64,000 nucleotides of DNA, from the NCBI RefSeq assembly GCF_000312045.1, contig NZ_HE978634.1, positions 1,792,098 through 1,856,097 on the forward strand, written 5' to 3'. The number at the start of each line of letters is the position of its first letter. Positions within the stretch are counted from its first letter, which is position 1. Source of the DNA: Noviherbaspirillum massiliense JC206. Its GTDB lineage: Bacteria; Pseudomonadota; Gammaproteobacteria; Burkholderiales; Burkholderiaceae_D. Below, one piece after another: positions 61,708 to 64,000 of this stretch. A model generated the notes under the pieces. That model saw only the letters and a list, made by a program, of their open reading frames with translations. It ran no database searches and was not told the origin of the DNA. The translations under genes and the position numbers were made by a program.

Positions 61708-62100
61708 GAGTGATGTCCGTTTCGGCAGGAAGTTATCTCGATTGCCTGTTCATCTTCCTGAATCGAGCAAGTGAAGAAACCCAATAGGGCCGCCGCCGCC
61801 CTTTGTTCATGCTTATTTTGATAAAATGCGTCTTTTCGTTGCAGTATAACATTGATGAATCCGTGCTCTTCCTGTCAGGCAGGCAATGCGATCTGAATAT
61901 GCGTCGCAAGAGCCAACCTTGGTTGGGACAGGAACGGATGCGGGGCCGGATGAAGTGCGCATCCGTTTTGCGGTCGGCGTGTTCTCATTTTGGCACAGAG
62001 AGCAATCGCCTTTTCAGCCTTCCGATCCGAACGGCGCCCGCCGCAAGGGACAGGGAAGATACACAATCAAAAATCGTCTGTAAAGAGATCAAGGATAACC
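61708..62100. promoter_or_regulatory. Divergent cysS/cyclophilin control region
   Basis: This 393-bp region separates cysS (minus) from the secreted cyclophilin gene (plus) and should contain promoters for both. An AT-rich core lies at about 61805-61860 (TTTTGATAAAATGCG; GTTGCAGTATAAC), but no single -35/-10 pair is clear enough to mark. No gene is evident. Confidence 0.45.
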
Positions 62101-62679
62101 ATGCAACATTCCCGCCGCCGCTTTATCAATCTTCTAGCAGCCATTACCCTAGCAGGCGCCGCAGTAACGTCAGCTGCTGCGGATAATCCGCGCGTCTTGA
62201 TGAAAACCAGCATGGGTGACATCGTTCTGGAACTGTACCCGGAAAAGGCACCCAAGACCGTGGACAACTTTTTGCAGTACGTAAAAAGTGGTCATTACAA
62301 CGGCACGATCTTCCACCGGGTGATCGACGGTTTCATGATCCAGGGTGGGGGCTTCGACAAGGACATGAAGCAGAAGCCGACCATGGCGCCGATCGAGAAT
62401 GAGGCAAAGAACGGCCTCAAGAACGACAAGTACGCGGTCGCGATGGCCCGCACTTCCGCCCCCCACTCCGCTTCCGCGCAGTTTTTCATCAACGTAAAGA
62501 ACAACAGTTTCCTAGACTACCCGGGCCAGGACGGCTGGGGCTATGCCGTGTTCGGGAAGGTCATCAAGGGAACGGATGTCGTCGACAGAATCAAGACGGT
62601 CGAGACGTCGAATCAGGGAATGCACCAGAACGTTCCGGTCAAGCCGGTCGTCATTGAATCTGCAAGCGTATTGAAATAA
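62101..62679 (+). CDS. Secreted peptidyl-prolyl cis-trans isomerase (cyclophilin)
   Basis: A 192-aa cyclophilin with a signal peptide ([23 protein letters not shown]), so it is expected in the periplasm. The catalytic domain includes [18 protein letters not shown] and [19 protein letters not shown]. The start at 62101 has AAGGATAA ahead of it. It is followed 30 bp later by a cytoplasmic paralogue that is nearly identical across the core, so the pair arose by tandem duplication with later relocalisation. Confidence 0.95.
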   Translation: MQHSRRRFINLLAAITLAGAAVTSAAADNPRVLMKTSMGDIVLELYPEKAPKTVDNFLQYVKSGHYNGTIFHRVIDGFMIQGGGFDKDMKQKPTMAPIENEAKNGLKNDKYAVAMARTSAPHSASAQFFINVKNNSFLDYPGQDGWGYAVFGKVIKGTDVVDRIKTVETSNQGMHQNVPVKPVVIESASVLK

Positions 62680-62709
62680 CCCATCGTCAACCAATCGACA
62701 GGAACTCCC

Positions 62710-63198
62710 ATGGCCGTCCTCCTCACTACCAATCTAGGCAACATCAAGCTCGAACTCGATGCCGACAAGGCACCCAAAACCGTGGAAAATTTCCTTTCCT
62801 ACGTTCGCTCCGGCCATTACAACGGCACCATCTTTCACCGCGTCATTGACGGCTTCATGATCCAGGGCGGCGGCTTCGAACCCGGCATGAAACAGAAGCC
62901 GACCAATGACCCGATCGAGAATGAAGCGAAGAACGGCTTGAAGAACGAGCCATACACCATTGCGATGGCTCGTACTTCCGCACCGCACTCCGCATCTGCG
63001 CAATTCTTCATCAACGTGAAGAACAACAGCTTCCTCGATTATCCGGGCCAGGATGGCTGGGGATACTGCGTGTTTGGCAAGGTAGTGGAAGGCACGGACG
63101 TAGTCGACAAGATCAAGTCCGTCAAGACGACCCGTACCGGGATGCATGCCGATGTTCCGGTCGAGAACGTGGTCATTGAGAAGGCCGAAGTGGTCTGA
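62710..63198 (+). CDS. ppiB: Cytoplasmic peptidyl-prolyl cis-trans isomerase
   Basis: A 162-aa cyclophilin without a signal peptide. It has the same [18 protein letters not shown] and [18 protein letters not shown] catalytic blocks as the upstream gene. Length is typical of PpiB. It is co-oriented with the secreted paralogue and precedes lpxH by 26 bp. A hairpin in the beginning of lpxH may be its terminator. Confidence 0.96.
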   Translation: MAVLLTTNLGNIKLELDADKAPKTVENFLSYVRSGHYNGTIFHRVIDGFMIQGGGFEPGMKQKPTNDPIENEAKNGLKNEPYTIAMARTSAPHSASAQFFINVKNNSFLDYPGQDGWGYCVFGKVVEGTDVVDKIKSVKTTRTGMHADVPVENVVIEKAEVV

Positions 63199-63224
63199 TC
63201 CATTTGCCTGCACAATCTTCCCTC

Positions 63225-64000
63225 ATGCTCGATTCAAGCACCACGTCTGGCAGTTCGGCGAACAGAAAAGCGCAACCGGAAACCGTTGCGCTTTTCATTT
63301 CTGACCTGCATCTGCACCCCTCCCTGCCGCGCACTACGCAGGCCTTCATGGATTTCCTGGCCAGGCACGCGATCAAGGCAAGGCAGTTGTACCTGCTGGG
63401 TGACATGTTCGAGTACTGGGCCGGCGACGATGACATTGCCGCGCCGTACAACACGCAAATCGTCGATGCCATCCGCGATGTCGCTAATGCCGGAACTCAG
63501 ATTTTCTGGGTCGGCGGGAATCGCGACTTCCTGGTTGGCGAACGCTTTGCGCAGGCGGCCGCCGTCACGCTCCTGCCCGATCCGTTCATTGCACCGATTG
63601 CAGGTCAGCGCATCATCCTGACCCATGGCGATGCGCAATGCACCGACGATCACGACTATATGGTCTTCCGCGCACAGGTACGCAACCCGGCGTGGCAGCA
63701 GGAATTTCTTTCAAGGCCGCTTGAACAGCGCAAAGCCATCATCGAAGGTCTGCGGCATGGCAGCCGCGAAGCTCAGCGTGCCAAGTCTTACGAGATCATG
63801 GACGTGAACGCGGGTGCTATCGACGCCTTGTTCGACGAGTACGGCAGCACCATCCTGATACACGGCCATACTCACCGTCCCGCCGTGCATCAGCACCAAC
63901 TCCACGGTGTCACATACACGCGCCATGTTCTGCCCGACTGGGATTGCGATACTGAGTCGCCGCGCGGCGGCTGGATCGCGATCGATGCCGACGGGACAAT
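63225..64000 (+). CDS. lpxH: UDP-2,3-diacylglucosamine diphosphatase LpxH (3' end outside window)
   Basis: LpxH hydrolyses UDP-2,3-diacylglucosamine to lipid X in lipid A synthesis. The metallophosphatase motifs are in order: FISDLHLHP, LLGDMFEYWAGDD, VGGNRDFL, LTHGDAQCTDD and HGHTHRPAVH. The frame is still open at the window end, after 258 codons; little of a typical 240-270-aa protein should be missing. The first 20 codons before FISDLHL are unusual and contain a strong inverted repeat. The ATG at 63225 is the only obvious start. Confidence 0.93.
   Translation, partial: MLDSSTTSGSSANRKAQPETVALFISDLHLHPSLPRTTQAFMDFLARHAIKARQLYLLGDMFEYWAGDDDIAAPYNTQIVDAIRDVANAGTQIFWVGGNRDFLVGERFAQAAAVTLLPDPFIAPIAGQRIILTHGDAQCTDDHDYMVFRAQVRNPAWQQEFLSRPLEQRKAIIEGLRHGSREAQRAKSYEIMDVNAGAIDALFDEYGSTILIHGHTHRPAVHQHQLHGVTYTRHVLPDWDCDTESPRGGWIAIDADGT
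63266..63295. terminator. Terminator-like hairpin inside the lpxH 5' coding region
   Basis: A perfect 11-bp inverted repeat AAAAGCGCAAC-N8-GTTGCGCTTTT that starts 41 nt into the lpxH frame, 68 bp after the ppiB stop. The flanking A and T runs look like a bidirectional intrinsic terminator. Confidence 0.6.

Noticed and set aside
61803-62186. 127-aa frame upstream of the secreted cyclophilin
   Set aside because: It overlaps the well-supported cyclophilin start in another frame and has no domain or ribosome site.

Overview
The window looks like part of a betaproteobacterial chromosome, most likely family Oxalobacteraceae (Herbaspirillum/Noviherbaspirillum/Massilia-like). This is inferred from high GC, FlhDC-controlled flagellar genes with no sigma-54 flagellar regulators, both MotAB- and MotCD-type stators, and the housekeeping block cysS/accA/tilS/lysC. 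Most of the window is one very large flagellar and chemotaxis locus.

Layout. 1-4.9 kb: two hybrid sensor kinases (the first cut by the window edge) and a single-domain receiver. 5.1-5.7 kb: two small unknown genes. 5.8-17.8 kb: fliE (minus), then fliFGHIJKLMNOPQR (plus). 17.8-18.95 kb: a foreign insert with one precisely bounded integron-type gene cassette (a barstar-like inhibitor with an attC site) and a second, truncated cassette-like gene (a CdiI-type immunity homologue). 18.95-28.8 kb: flgBCDEFGHIJKL (minus). 29.0-30.65 kb: flgA, flgM, flgN (plus). 30.9-38.5 kb: flhB-flhA-flhF-flhG-fliA-motC-motD (minus). 38.6-43.2 kb: an HDOD protein, cheY, cheB, cheD and cheR (minus). 43.6-51.0 kb: motA-motB-cheZ-like-cheY-cheA-cheW-mcp (minus). 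51.2-53.0 kb: flhD, flhC and a membrane methyltransferase (minus). 53.0-55.6 kb: an AT-rich accessory pocket next to tRNA-Ser. 55.8-61.7 kb: cysS, a DNA glycosylase, accA, tilS and lysC (minus). 61.7 kb-end: two cyclophilins and the start of lpxH (plus).

Regulatory logic. FlhDC sits at the top of the cascade and FliA (sigma-28) drives late genes. Four sequences matching the sigma-28 consensus with exactly 11-nt spacers lie ahead of motA, cheR, cheY and flgM, so the chemotaxis/stator operons and the anti-sigma factor appear to be late genes. A near-perfect inverted repeat lies about 130 bp upstream of flhD and is a candidate operator for flagellar commitment.

Most unusual features: the integron cassette with orphan immunity genes between fliR and flgL; an arsenate-reductase/LMW-phosphatase homologue that keeps its three cysteines but lacks the P-loop arginine; an FlhG with a degenerate P-loop; a CheZ-like protein away from the usual cheZ position, which holds an HDOD protein; a six-copy palindromic intergenic repeat; and a duplicated fliK 3' end. 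All calls come from reading the sequence only; no searches were run.
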